The position numbers and the translations under genes are program-made. From Strongyloides papillosus (lineage: Eukaryota > Nematoda > Chromadorea > Rhabditida > Strongyloididae): DNA of 64,000 nt. Every line of letters starts with the position of its first letter. The first letter of the stretch is position 1. This document shows positions 12,373 to 23,510 of this stretch, in pieces. Below the pieces are notes generated by a model. It saw nothing but the letters and a program-made list of their open reading frames with translations. It did not search any database and was not told where the DNA came from. The DNA lies in the NCBI GenBank assembly GCA_005656395.1, contig SRSI01000017.1, forward strand, positions 372,001 through 436,000, written 5' to 3'.

Positions 12373-15300
12373 ATGCGTCTAAGGAACAATAAAGTAGTTG
12401 AAATGGATCCAAACGTCATAAATCTCCGTTTACCCTCAACAAGGACAAATAGTCAGAACGGTCAGGAAAATGATGACAATAACAGTGTTTTCGCCCATGC
12501 TGATGGTGGTAATTCGCGTGATCATTCGCCAAGTCATCATTCGTCGCGTAGTAATGATGGAAGGAGTAACGTTTCGGCTTATGCTAGTGGAAGAGAAGGG
12601 ATGTTTAGCAACGAAGGTGTAGGAGGAGGCCCTACTGGACGACATCCGGATCCACAGTTGAATGTAGGAGGAGGCCCTACGAATCGAGGAAGAAATACGT
12701 TACCAGTTGTAGGAGGAGGCCCTACGGATCAAAGAGTGAATGAGTTATCAGTTGTAGAAGGAGGCTCTACAGGTCAAAGGGTGAATGCGTTAGTTAATGT
12801 AGGAGGAGGCCCTACAGGACAGTTGATGAATCCGTTAGAAAATGTAGAAAGAGGTTCTACACGCTTGAATGATAACGTTAATGAGTTGAATAGAATGAAT
12901 TATGTTAATCGCATGAATGTAAATGATGTTAATAGAGAGCAAGAGTTGACTGGTGCTAGAAGAATATCAGTTGTTGATGAAGTTGTAAACGTTGATAGGA
13001 ACAATGGTTATAATGTTAGATATACAAATAGAGTTGCAAGTATTGGTTATTACAATCGTGGGATGTCAGGATTAAGGATGGCAAATGTTGAGAGGATTCC
13101 TGAAGTTAATGCACGTTCTTGTTTCTGGAATTCAGGAGGAGGCCCTGATGCTAATGGTAGAGAGAATGTAGGACACGTTGAAAAGAACGAGTCAAAGTTT
13201 GGAAAGTACTATGATGGTTTTGACAGATATGATCCACCAGGTGGAGGAAGATCAGGATATTCAAACAATGGAAGACAATCTCCAAACTCATCTGGAAGAG
13301 ATAGATACCGTTATAATCGAAAAGTTGATAAGAATAATCGTGATAACTCGTTGCTTCAACAGATGATAAGTGGACTTGGTTTAGCAGTTAATTTGGACAA
13401 GTTTACGGGAGAAGATGAAGCATTCAGTGTTTGGTTGACAAGATTTGAAGCGTTGTGTAGAGTGAGGAAAATTGGTCCAGAAGATAAGGCAGCAGTATTG
13501 ATAATGCATTTAGCAAAGAATCCAGCTAGGGATATCGCTACCCGTATTGAGCTCCAATTGGATTATTACAAGTTGGTAGACTACTTGAATGAAAACTATA
13601 AAGGTGCTATGAATGAAAATGCAGCTAGAGCTCGGTTGGACATGTTGACGATAAAGAAGCATGAAGACATTAGAAAAGTTGGATCAGAGATTAGTACACT
13701 CGTTGATATAATCGAGAAGGATTCAAATTTGAAGGAACGTTTTAGAAAGAAGTTGTATAAGTTGGCAGATCTGGTTCCTGCTTCGATTAGAGGAACATTA
13801 AAATATGGAGGATGTTGCGATACGTTTGAATTAGCAATGGTTGTAGCTGAGGACTTGTGGAAGATAAATGATGAAGTAAAAAGAACTCGTCCAGGAACAG
13901 TTGAAAAAGAGAGAAAGAATTCAAAAAGTGGAGATCGAGAATTTAATGACAGTTGTTTTAAATGTGGAGTGAAAGGTCACAGGGCAAAAGAGTGTAAAAA
14001 GGAAAGCTCTTTACAAGTTTCAAGTGTGAACATTTCAAAGTTGAATAAGTTGTCAAGAGTGCCGATAATTCCAATGACAGTTGATGGAATTTCAATTCAT
14101 GCGATGTTAGATACTGGAGCAAGTATTTCAGTAATGTCAAAGAAGTTGGGAGAAACGTTGAAAGTTCCAGTAGAGAAGAAAAAGATGTTAGCTGCTACTT
14201 TGGGTTCAGGAAAATGGATCGTTTACCGTGCAAAAGTATGCAATAAGTTGAAAATTGGAAAAGATGAAGAAGTTAAAGTTAAATGTTTTGTATCAGGTGA
14301 AGAGTTCAGAAATTATGATATGATCTTGGGAACAGATGTTTTAAGTAAAGTTAAGTTAACAGTGGATATGAAAAATGATAAAGTTGTAATTAATGATGAA
14401 GTTATAAAGTTGTGTATGAAAAATGAAGATAATGAGTTGATTGTAAATAGTGTATACAGTTTGATTTCACCAGAAGATAAGTCTCATAAAGAGGATATTG
14501 TAAAAGAGATGTCAAAAGTTGATCATGGTAGTGAAACTACAATGGGTTTACAAGTTTTAAACGTGGACGATGATTTAATGGTAAAAGATAAGGAACGGTT
14601 TGAACTTACAAAAGACTTAAAAGTATGCACGGGAGAGATTGGTGAAAGTGAGAATCCGTCAGACAATGAGAAGGAAAATGAACTTCCAAGAGAAGAAGTA
14701 GAAAAGGAGAATATAGATAGAAACCTCGACTTAAATGTTGATAAGGATTTACCGTCGTTGAAAAAGTTATATTTTAGTACTGACAGTTGTTTTGATAAAA
14801 TTACTATGGAGGAACAGTTGAGAGAGCCATGGATACGTGAAGTTTACAATGAAAAGAAGTTCGAAAACAGAAAAGTAGGAGAGTTGAATGGACAAATTAT
14901 GATAGAAGATTTAACTGGTGAGGGATATGTGGTATTGATTCCAAAATTGCATGTTGGAAAGGTGTTAAATATCTCTCATAATTTGTCAGGTCATTATAAT
15001 AGTTCAAAAGTGTATGAACGGTTGAAGAATAGTTGTTACTGGAAAGGGATGCTCGATGATATAGTGCTTTATGTGAAACGTTGTAAAAAGTGTGGTCGAA
15101 GAAGCGATGAGTATGCTAAAGACTGTTATGGAAGAAGTTGCAGAACTAGTTCGAATGTTGGGTTGGGAAAGCAGACGAATTCACTAGTTGACAAAGACGT
15201 GGCTGGATGGACTTCAACGAAAAAGGCAAAGGTAAAGGAGAATATGGTCAAGAGGAGAGGACGTGCTTATGATAAAAGAAAGGTTGAAGAGTATTCTACG

Positions 15301-15522
15301 TATGATAAGAAGAATATGGTTAAGAGTGGAGGACGTGCCAATGATAAAAGAAAAGTTGATGAGTATTCTATGAATGATAAAGAAGAACTAGTTGATATAA
15401 GAAGACCACCGTTTAGTAAATCTGAGAAAGTTGTTGCTGATTTTGGTTCAAAGTTAAAGTTTCATAAAGGTACCAAGGGTAGATGTTGCTTGGTACATAA
15501 ATCAGATGTGAAAAGAGTATGA
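12373..15522 (+). CDS. Gag-protease-IN zinc finger polyprotein, lacking RT
   Basis: 1049 residues, starting 45 bp after the LTR. In order: a Gly/Asn/Arg-rich N-terminus with six 15-residue repeats (VGGGPT type, about residues 83-163); a retrotransposon Gag core (about 330-500, with DKFTGEDEAFSVWLTRFEAL); a CCHC zinc knuckle CFKCGVKGHRAKEC (about 531-544); an aspartic protease with active site MLDTGASISVMS (about 578); an acidic linker; the integrase N-terminal zinc finger (SHNLSGHY..RLKNSCYWKGM..CKKCG, about 870-910); then a basic tail with two repeats of NMVK..GGRA.DKRKV.EYS type. Family polyproteins place RT and RNase H between protease and integrase; none is present here, nor the DDE core. 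The frame is intact, so the shortened protein is probably made and packages its own RNA, with enzymes supplied in trans. Confidence 0.92.
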   Translation: MRLRNNKVVEMDPNVINLRLPSTRTNSQNGQENDDNNSVFAHADGGNSRDHSPSHHSSRSNDGRSNVSAYASGREGMFSNEGVGGGPTGRHPDPQLNVGGGPTNRGRNTLPVVGGGPTDQRVNELSVVEGGSTGQRVNALVNVGGGPTGQLMNPLENVERGSTRLNDNVNELNRMNYVNRMNVNDVNREQELTGARRISVVDEVVNVDRNNGYNVRYTNRVASIGYYNRGMSGLRMANVERIPEVNARSCFWNSGGGPDANGRENVGHVEKNESKFGKYYDGFDRYDPPGGGRSGYSNNGRQSPNSSGRDRYRYNRKVDKNNRDNSLLQQMISGLGLAVNLDKFTGEDEAFSVWLTRFEALCRVRKIGPEDKAAVLIMHLAKNPARDIATRIELQLDYYKLVDYLNENYKGAMNENAARARLDMLTIKKHEDIRKVGSEISTLVDIIEKDSNLKERFRKKLYKLADLVPASIRGTLKYGGCCDTFELAMVVAEDLWKINDEVKRTRPGTVEKERKNSKSGDREFNDSCFKCGVKGHRAKECKKESSLQVSSVNISKLNKLSRVPIIPMTVDGISIHAMLDTGASISVMSKKLGETLKVPVEKKKMLAATLGSGKWIVYRAKVCNKLKIGKDEEVKVKCFVSGEEFRNYDMILGTDVLSKVKLTVDMKNDKVVINDEVIKLCMKNEDNELIVNSVYSLISPEDKSHKEDIVKEMSKVDHGSETTMGLQVLNVDDDLMVKDKERFELTKDLKVCTGEIGESENPSDNEKENELPREEVEKENIDRNLDLNVDKDLPSLKKLYFSTDSCFDKITMEEQLREPWIREVYNEKKFENRKVGELNGQIMIEDLTGEGYVVLIPKLHVGKVLNISHNLSGHYNSSKVYERLKNSCYWKGMLDDIVLYVKRCKKCGRRSDEYAKDCYGRSCRTSSNVGLGKQTNSLVDKDVAGWTSTKKAKVKENMVKRRGRAYDKRKVEEYSTYDKKNMVKSGGRANDKRKVDEYSMNDKEELVDIRRPPFSKSEKVVADFGSKLKFHKGTKGRCCLVHKSDVKRV
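12619..12860 (+). repeat. Six 45-bp coding repeats with hairpin-forming core
   Basis: A 17-bp core of type GTAGGAGGAGGCCCTAC recurs at 12619, 12664, 12709, 12754, 12799 and 12844, exactly 45 bp apart. Its first and last five bases are complementary. Variant cores GTAGAAGGAGGCTCTAC (12754) and GTAGAAAGAGGTTCTAC (12844) change both sides together, keeping the stem. It encodes V(G/E)(G/R)G(P/S)T. Confidence 0.9.
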
Positions 15523-15567
15523 GTAAAGGTTAAAAATGTTCTCAAGAATTTTCTTAAAGGAAGGTCG

Positions 15568-16082
15568 AGTAAAATATGACAGTTGGGAAACTGTTTGGAA
15601 AATTCGAGAACATTGTTTTTGTTATTATAAAAGGTGGCGAGAGTCATCAAATTATTCATTTTATTAACTTAGGTAATAGTTTTAGTCGTTTTTTATGTAA
15701 TCAAAATTTTATATGTATGACGTGTTATATTGTAATGTTATTAATTATCTTAATTATATTGTAATGTATTTCTAATATATTGTATTTTGTAGACCACTAG
15801 GGGTTTCATAGACGGTTGAGGGAGATCTCAGGAATTGTTAAGAGATCGAAGAATAAGTATAAGTAAGTATAATTTTGTAATTTATAAATGTTATCCCTAG
15901 GTAGCCACTTTACTTCACTATACTTAATTTTGTGTAATCTTATCTTTGTGAGTAATATTGTAAAGTTTGGGTCAATAAAAGTTGATTGTGATAAAGGTCT
16001 GAAGTCGGTTGGTGATTCAGAGGGCATTGGGAATTGTTTGAAAGGGGGACGCCAAAACCTATATCTTATAAATATATTTTCT
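15568..16082 (+). repeat. 3' LTR, copy 1 (515 bp)
   Basis: Almost identical to the 5' LTR. It is preceded by the purine-rich AAAGGAAGGTCG, the likely polypurine tract for plus-strand priming. Confidence 0.92.
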
Positions 16083-16086
16083 CTTT

Positions 16087-17281
16087 CATATTTTTTAAAT
16101 GAATTCATATACATCTTATAGGCAACGTTATGGAGATATAAAAATATGAAATTATACCAATCAAAAAAGCTATATTATAAATTATTATAATTTTATGTAG
16201 TAATAATCATAAAATAAATGTAGATTTTGAAATTTCTTATGAATTTCTCATGTCGAAATATAAAAATAAAGAAGTATATTAATTTACACTTTAAATTGTT
16301 CATTTTTATAAGATAAATTTCTAAATTATTAAAGTACATTACTAAAGTTTATTTTTCAAAAACATTCCATACTTTTTATCGAAAACATATAGAAATCTAA
16401 TTTATTATTACTATAATGTTAAATCTTTAAATTATAGGCTATATTTTATATAAATAAAGACTTAGGTATCTAAAATAGAAAATGTCTAATAAAATTCTCT
16501 ATCATAGCCGTTTATATACGTCTTTTTAAAATGTAAAAATATGTCCGAAATTATAGTTAATCAGTAAAAACTTTTGAAACATTCTAGGTAATTGAAAAAT
16601 TCATTTTTTAATTTACTTTCATAAAAATTAATAAAGATAAACAGTATAAAATTTTGTTATTTTAAATATTTAGCTTAATCTTTGATTATTTTAAATAGAA
16701 TCTATAAATACATCAAGAGCAATTTTTTTAATGCTGTAAAAAATATAATAATAAATCAAATGCTACAATTTAAAATCCTTTCTTAATAAAATTATATAAT
16801 ATTTTTAAGAATTATAAAAAATATTTTTTTATGAAATATTATTACTGAATAAATTTGACATTAAACTAAAAGTGCATGTAAAAAATGTTGAAATAAATGT
16901 CTTTGAAAAAAATAGAGTTATTCATTTTGAATTTATCACATGAGATTTTTATTGTATGTACTTTTATTTGAAAAATTCAATAATTATTTTATCACTAAAG
17001 TCATAAAAACATCAAAAATTAAATTTAAATAAATTATATTCTACTATTATCCGTTTTATTATATATATTTTATCAATATATGTAAAATGTATATAAATTA
17101 AATCTTATTTTAATTTTTTATACTAAAATATGATTTATTTCTGAAATATATTTTTGCTGTATATTTGATTCTACAATAAATATTTGAAAAAAATTATTTT
17201 TGTTGCTAAATATTAAATACATTTTTTTCTTGTATGATCTTTGATATTCTTATATATTTGTCTACCACTTAGAAATTAATT
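16087..17281. other. Intergenic sequence, nothing recognised
   Basis: A+T-rich spacer with no reading frames or repeats I can support. It includes the 3' flank of the minus-strand gene that follows. Confidence 0.5.
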
Positions 17282-17899
17282 TCAATTATTAGATGAACGG
17301 AATCCACTGAAACTACCTCTTCTTTTATACAAATAAACGCTATTTTGGGCTTGATTATTTCCATTAAAACTATATCTTCCAAAATATTTTCCAAAAATTT
17401 TAAAACTTCCTCGATTGAAAAATCCATTCGCGGCTAAAAAAATACTAATTATAAGATAGAATAATTACCATTTCTCTGGAGAACACAAATATGATTTTTG
17501 TTTTTTGCCCTTAAAATAAGATATGTTTGATAAGTACACTTATTAAGTATGTTTAACTTTGCACAAATAGTGTACTGAAAATACAATTTAAATAAAAAAA
17601 ATAAAGTGTTAGACACTAACAATATCACTTTGACCTAGTTTATGTCTAATTTCTCTGTTTAATTCATATATTTTTCTAGAATCTTTGCTATATTCCTCCC
17701 AATTTTTATCAATATATGATTTAATATTATAGTTTAATAATGGAAGAACTTTATTTCTAAATGTTTTTCCTTCTGGATTGATTATTATATAACACATTAT
17801 AATTCCATAACTCTTGCAACATTGAAACTTATATCCATGCAAATAATTAAATAAATAGCAAAAAAGAATAATTTTAAAAAATATATGTATTATACTCAT
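17282..17899 (-). CDS. Secreted protein of unknown family, three exons
   Basis: Assembled from exon 1 (17899-17621), exon 2 (17574-17469) and exon 3 (17433-17282), with introns of 46 and 35 bp. Both introns are GT..AG with TTTTCAG and TTTTTTTAG acceptors, and the frame is kept across both (phase 0, then phase 1). The product is 178 residues. The start ATG leads a hydrophobic signal peptide (MSIIHIFFKIILFCYLFNYL). The mature part has paired cysteines (FQCCKSYG), a charged middle (NWEEYSKDSRKIYELNREIR), Cys residues in TICAKLNILNKC and HICVLQ, and a basic Gly/Phe/Asn-rich C-terminus (NGFFNRGSFKIFGKYFG). I do not recognise the family. Splice-consistent reading across three exons in such A+T-rich DNA makes a real gene likely; secretion is inferred from the leader. 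Confidence 0.7.
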
Positions 17900-19029
17900 T
17901 ATCGTTAAATATTGTTAAAAATATGATTATCAATATATAATTTTTTTTATATTATATCACAAAATACTTTTACAGCAGAGAAATTATTTAATAATTTAAC
18001 AAATATTTGCTGTTATTAGTTTTGGTGAATTAAATTTAGATGTTTGAACTAAATGCGATATTTTATTCTATGATTTGCATTTTACCTAATAGTTAGAATT
18101 TTTATTTTTAAATGATAGTAATTTTTTTATAGTGATTATATTTATTAAATTTATATTAAGTTGTTGCAAAAAATAGTAAAAATTGAATAGTACAATTTAA
18201 GCATTATAACCTAATTGCAAAATAAATTTCTCTAATCAAAGTAAAAGATATCTGAACAAATATACTTTGGTTTGTGAGCTCAAAGCATAATTATATTTGA
18301 ATTATATAGAATTTTAAAGTGATAGAAGAGTTAGATTATATGCAAATAATCTGAAGAAGCTTCCAGAATAAAATAAAAAGAAGAAAAAGAATTTTTAAAC
18401 CGCTATTCTAATATAATCTTTGATTATTATAAATGGTCTTATTTCAATATAATTTTCTCATAATCTCTTATTATTATTTCATGTTTGTGTTTATAATCTC
18501 TATATCCCTATATATATTATAGGAGTAGTGAGAATGTGCAAATTATTTTTGATAATAAACCTTCTTTATATTTCAATATATGTAACTTTATGTGCCGATT
18601 TCAAAAAACGCAAAATTATTTTAATCTGAAGTCCCGTCCTTGAGATATAGTTACTTAAATGTGTTTTAGTGTATTTTCCTTGGCTCCCTTAAAGTTATTT
18701 GTTTTATCTGAAATTTAACAAGCATATATAGTTTTAAATGCTAATAATATAAAAATAAAAAAAGTTGAAATTTCAAGTTTCATTCTTAAGATTTTGAACT
18801 TTTTTGAAAATGACCAAAGTACCCCTAAATTCTTACATTTAAAAATGATATATTAGGATTCAGAGAAAGAAATTTTAAAAAAAAGCTATCCTAAGTTTAT
18901 CTTTAACTTACATTTTAAGTATAATCTCAAGAAAATCGAATAGCATTAAGCACCATAAAATCGTTGTTAAAATTTTTTGAAAAAGAATTTTTTGTGTTTT
19001 TAAAAAAAAAGTATATCACGATGAAACTT
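17900..19029. other. Intergenic sequence, nothing recognised
   Basis: No gene. From about 18.55 kb the style of sequence changes to the CATAACT/GTTAAAG-rich type seen in the repeat block that follows, so the element there may begin earlier than I can delimit. Confidence 0.4.
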
Positions 19030-19330
19030 TTTAGGTAAAGTGTGGCCACAATTTTTATATAGAATTAAATTCTCTATCGAATGATATATATATACCATGT
19101 TAATTCATTTATCCATTCTTGTGATATAAAGAGAAAAGTGATTTTTTAATTTTTTAAAAAAGTGCTATTTTCTAGTTTCAAGAAAGGAAAAAAGTTTCAA
19201 TACGTCACTTTTTTCAAATGTTCATAAAATATATTTGGAATTAAATTCTCTATCGAAAGACATTTAGATCGTTTTAATCTTATTATCCGCTCTTACGATA
19301 CACCGCATTAAGTACCAGATTACAAAATTT
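19030..19330. repeat. Tandem pair of about 170-bp units
   Basis: GGAATTAAATTCTCTATCGA-type sequence occurs at about 19064 and 19234, each followed by a similar stretch ending in TTAATC/TTCATTTATCC..CTTGTGATA or TATCCGCTCTTACGATA. Two diverged tandem units next to the larger repeat block. Confidence 0.6.
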
Positions 19331-19571
19331 GATATCTTCATTTCTCTCTCAAAAAAATGATTTTTTTGATCGAAATTATACATATAAATGTAATTTTTAT
19401 TGCTCATTACATGCAAACAATAAAATTTACCAAAAAAGTCTGATTCTTGAAAAATAGTAAGTTATCGAAAATTCCCCTTTATATTAGAGGAAAAGTTTAT
19501 CTCTTGTGGTTTTCGTTTTATGTACTTCTTTCTATTACAAAAAGAAATAAGAAAAAAAAATTTGTCTTTAA

Positions 19572-21120
19572 CATAACTCTCTTCAAAGTTAACCGATTTT
19601 AATGAATAAATAGCCAAAAGATGTGTTTTTTTCTAACTTAGAGGGAAAATAGGTCTTAGATGTTTTAGGCCATACTTCGCCAAGTTATTTTTAAAAACAT
19701 CCTTTTTTAGGGTTTTTTTTTACATAGTTTTGTTACCCGACTAACTCTCCTAAAAGTTAACGAAATAAATTGCTTTATATCTCATTCGAAAGGTAAAATT
19801 CTAAAGTAGTTCGGAAGCTTAGTAATATTAGATTTGATTTATAATTGATCGAGTTTTGATCCAAGGACTAGTGACTATTCTTAAAAAAATGTAGAATGTT
19901 AAATAGCTATAACTCAGTCATAACTTGATGAAAACAAATAAAATAATATCTGTTATGTAGATCTAAGTCTAACTTTAAAAATAGGAGTCTGGCGAAGTTT
20001 ATAGCTCAACTACGAAAGAAGTTATATTAATTTGAATGTCAACTTTCACCTTTTTCCTATTTTTATTGTAAAAATCAATTTTGTTCCAGGCATAACTCTC
20101 CCCAAACTTAATCAAATTTTATAGTAAAATAGTCATTTGATGTATTTTATTTCAACTTATTGCGGAAAAAGGGTCTCAAAACTTTTAGACCACAAGTGGC
20201 CAAATTATGTTTAAAAAATACCACATTTTTAGACAGTTTTTTGCATAGTTTCGTTTCAAAAATAACTCTTTTCAAAGTTAATGAAAGTTTATGCTTTATA
20301 ACTCATTTAAGAGATACAACTCCAGGATAGTGCGAAAACATTAGCAACATAAGAATTGATAAAGAATTGGCCAAGTTATGGGTTAATAAGTGATGATTAT
20401 TTTTTTGGTAAAAATTAAAAAGTTAAATAGCTATTACTTAATGGAATCTTTATAAAATTAGGTAGCTATGGCTTGTTTATATAGATTAAAGTCTAACTTA
20501 AAAAATGAGACTATTGCAAAGTTTACAGCTTATCTAGAAAACGATTTATGCCCATTTTAGTGTCATTTTTCTCGCTTTTTTCTATTTATTTTGTAAAAAT
20601 CCATTTTGTTCCAGACATAACTCTTTTCAAACTTGATCAATCTTTATGGTTAAACGTTTAATAGATGTGTTTTGTCCTAACTTAGTGCGGAAAATGAGTC
20701 TAAAAATTTTTGGTCCACAATTAAACAAGTTATGTTTTAAAAATGCCACTTTTTTAGGTACATTTTTGTATATTATTTATTAGAAATAACTCTTTTTAAA
20801 GTTAAAGAAACTTTATGATTTATGACTCATTTGAAAGATACAACTCAGAAATGAGAAGGAAACTTAATATTTAGAAGATTAATAAAAAATGAATCAAGTA
20901 ATGAATCAAAAGATGGTGACCATTTTTTTAGTAAAAATCAAAATTTTCTAATATTTTAATTTTTTGAAAAGTTGTTTAAAAAAATTAAACTAAATTTAGT
21001 ACATAAAACAAAGTCTTACATAAAATATGAAAACATTAAGGAAATTTATAGCTTAAAAACGATAGAATTTATTTTAATTATTAATTTTTTTGTTTTTTAA
21101 TTCATATATTTGTAAAATTA
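19572..21120 (+). repeat. Three tandem units of about 520 bp
   Basis: Units start at 19572, 20091 and 20616, each with CATAACTCT followed by CAAA(G/C)TTAA or CAAACTTGATC. Shared landmarks recur in order: a GATGTGTTTT-like word, TCTAACTTAG/CAACTTATTGCGGAAAA, GGCCATAC/GACCACAA, ATAACTCT(T/C), GACTCATT/CTCATTCG, GGTGACCATT-like, AAATTTAGT/GTCTAACTT. The third unit runs into the Helitron-like 3' region. No coding potential. Confidence 0.75.
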
Positions 21121-21493
21121 AGGTAGATATGTAGTTAATAGAGCAATGATATCAAATTGTATATACCAATTTCAAAAATATGATGAAGAGTCATATTAAT
21201 AGTGATTTGGGTTGTTTTAAATATTCATTTTTATTTTCCTCTTAGATATAAATTTCTTTTTGTTGGGTAAATTTTTTGTTTAACTAAACACTTTCAATAA
21301 ATGTAGACGTTATGAAATGATTCTTAAACTAAGAAATATTTCATAATGTATTAACATATTATAACAGTGTATTTTCGGTTATCTTATATCTTCAGAAATG
21401 TATAATTTAGTGAAACAATTTTATACACATACTTTGATTAACAATTTAGTATAAAAATGCTTTAGCAAAAATTTTGCTCTGCGGACCAGCTAT

Positions 21494-21521
21494 GACCTGC
21501 CGAAGGCGGGTCTAAGGCTGG
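21494..21521 (+). other. Helitron-type 3' hairpin and CTGG terminus
   Basis: GACCTGCC pairs with GGCGGGTC (one G-T pair) across a GAA loop; TAAGG then CTGG follow, with T as the next base. The sequence is one of the most GC-rich short segments in the window. Confidence 0.6.
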
Positions 21522-22919
21522 TTTTTTAAATAAAAATTATGTAGACCCAAAGTATTTAATTTCTCTTTAGTTAAATGGTTAATTTAGGGAAACGACCTAC
21601 TTCTTCACAGAACATTATTTCAGATTTACTAATCTTCATCAATCTTCATTCATATCTATTAATGTTTTTTCATTGTTTTTGAATTAATTTTTTTTATTAA
21701 TAGCAAAAGAAGTTTAAAGTTTTTGAATTTTTGCTTCATCACATACTTTTTAAAGATTAACAATTTTTCTATTTAAATGCTGATACGTGGAAAAAATTAA
21801 TATAACACCCTATAGTTAATTTAATGTTAACTGGACTATATTCCTCAACGTTAAAGATCGGCCAGTCAACAACTTATCGGTGAACTTCCACGATATTAGA
21901 ACAATCTTCTTAAAACTTTTATTTTAAATTTAGTTTAGATTATAAGATATAAATATAAAAAAGCTAAATATTTTTAAAACATAATTATACAATATTAAGA
22001 AACATTTAAATTTACCCTTCTCAGGCTTTTCAGCAATTTTCACCTCCTGGCTTGTTAGTAGATTTTAGTTGGCAAAAATCAAAAATATCCTTCTATTGTA
22101 AAAACTTTCTTATTTATAGTCCCATTTATCATCAAATTTGAGGCCGCCGTACCTCCAATTAAATATAAATCATTTTTGTGATTTACTTTGACAATTCAAG
22201 GAAAAATGCAAAAAAATTTCCCACCTATTAAAAAAATCAACATTTACTCAAATTTTAAAATTATCGAGCGACAGCAAAAATGTTTTAAACGACGAAAAAT
22301 ATTTAGTTGTCGTAGAATTTTGCTGTTTTTTATAAAATTACATATGTTTTATATTTTAAGTAATGTAACTTTTATTTGATCTTAATGTTTTTAATATAAT
22401 GCTAATCTTATGATCTAATTTTTTTCTAATATACATAAAACATGTTGTTAGAACTTAATTTCGTGTAAAGTTGTTGAGTTTTAACAAAAATTATTGTCTT
22501 AAACAATTCACTAACAACAATAAAAATAAAAAATCCGTAATAATAATAACAAAAAGCCAAAAATTATTATTTAACCACACAAAGCATTAATAATTAAAAA
22601 TATTATTTTATTACTTGTTCTTACATTAAGTTTAGATATGTAGAAGACATTTTTTTATTATAGATAAAAATCCATAAATTTTTTCATAGACTTAATTTTT
22701 TAAATAGGACCATTAAAGTCATTAAAAATTTTTTCGGCTTTCAGAAGAATGTAATTTTATAATTAAAAGTATAATTATTATTAATTGAAACTATTAAAAC
22801 TTATTAATAAAAATATTTTGGTATGTTCAGAATTGCTTTTTTAAAAACAGTTATAATCATACATAAAATAAAATTCTAATTTATGCATTTAAAAATGTTT
22901 TGTAGAAAATAGTACGGTA
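21522..22919. other. Intergenic sequence, nothing recognised
   Basis: No gene or clear repeat. A short plus-strand frame near 22.2-22.4 kb is Lys/Phe/Ile-rich and looks random. Confidence 0.4.
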
Positions 22920-23200
22920 TTCAAAGTAGATGTTTCGGAGCGGATATGGATCAGATTTGAATATATCCGCGGATAGTAAAAATTGTTGCAGAAAGCAATC
23001 TACGGTGCGATCTAAAACAATTTATTAAGTATGTATATAAACCGTAATTTTTGTTGTAAGAACTATGAAGTATCCGCGGACATATACAGATCGATCTGCG
23101 AATAGTAAAATTCCAGATCTTGATCCGCTCCGGATAGTCAACTATCCTCTCCGCTTCGTGATCCGAATTATTATTCGCTCTAAATACAGTATTAGCTCGA
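22920..23200. repeat. Island of recurring ATCCGCGGATA-type words
   Basis: TATCCGCGGATAGTAAAA (about 22964), TATCCGCGGACATATAC (about 23071), TCTGCGAATAGTAAAA (about 23096) and GATCCGCTCCGGATAG (about 23121), with GGAGCGGATATGGATC at about 22936, form direct and inverted repeats of the same core. It is GC-rich against the surroundings. I interpret it as a terminal or subterminal fragment of an unidentified DNA transposon. Confidence 0.45.
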
Positions 23201-23379
23201 GTTAAGCTGAATATAAATAATAAACATTTATTGTCATATTTCATTATTTTGTTTCTGTTAATAAAAATATCTATTACTAACAATAGTTCTAACAATTAGT
23301 TTGATAAAAGTTATAGATAATCAGAATATTTAAGATATTGTTATTATTTTCATTTTAAATTTTTTACATTCCATAATAA

Positions 23380-23506
23380 TTTAACATCTCAATAAATTTG
23401 TATTTTAACACTTCAAAATGCTTAATCATGAAAGCTGTAAATATATATACTTTACAACATGTATATCTTTCAAATTTGTAAAGAGTTGATATTATTACAA
23501 ATATTC
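23380..23506 (-). mobile_element. Old fold-back element remnant, left part
   Basis: The sequence up to 23510 (GTAAAGAGTTGATATTATTA then CAAATATTCGTTG) matches the inside of the fold-back element at 24.8-26.5 kb. It continues at 29459, after the LTR element copy 2 is removed, with CATGAAATTTTGTCAAATTG. So the LTR element landed in an older, diverged copy. Confidence 0.7.
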
Positions 23507-23510
23507 GTTG

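Larger units (their letters stand above)
11813..16082 (+). mobile_element. Non-autonomous LTR retrotransposon, copy 1 (RT-less)
   Basis: Two 515-bp LTRs (11813-12327, 15568-16082) frame one long reading frame. The 4-bp target duplication CTTT is perfect (11809-11812 and 16083-16086). I see only one difference between the LTRs (G/T in the TAATAG-TTGTAGTCG region), so the insertion is recent. The coding part carries Gag, CCHC knuckle, aspartic protease and the H2C2 integrase finger but skips reverse transcriptase, RNase H and the integrase catalytic core. A second copy at 23.5-29.5 kb has the same gap, so this is a propagating deletion derivative that must borrow enzymes from an autonomous relative. 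Confidence 0.93.
19535..21521 (+). mobile_element. Helitron-like non-autonomous element, copy 1 (5' end unresolved)
   Basis: The 3' end has a GC-rich hairpin (stem 21494-21501 with 21505-21512, loop GAA), a 5-nt spacer and CTGG followed by T. This matches the Helitron rule of a hairpin just before CTRR with insertion next to T. A second copy at 42.2-43.35 kb shares hundreds of bases upstream of its own hairpin and ends CTAG-T. No Rep/helicase gene is present. The 5' TC terminus was not found, so the left limit is only where homology with a dispersed fragment at 52.3 kb begins. Confidence 0.55.
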
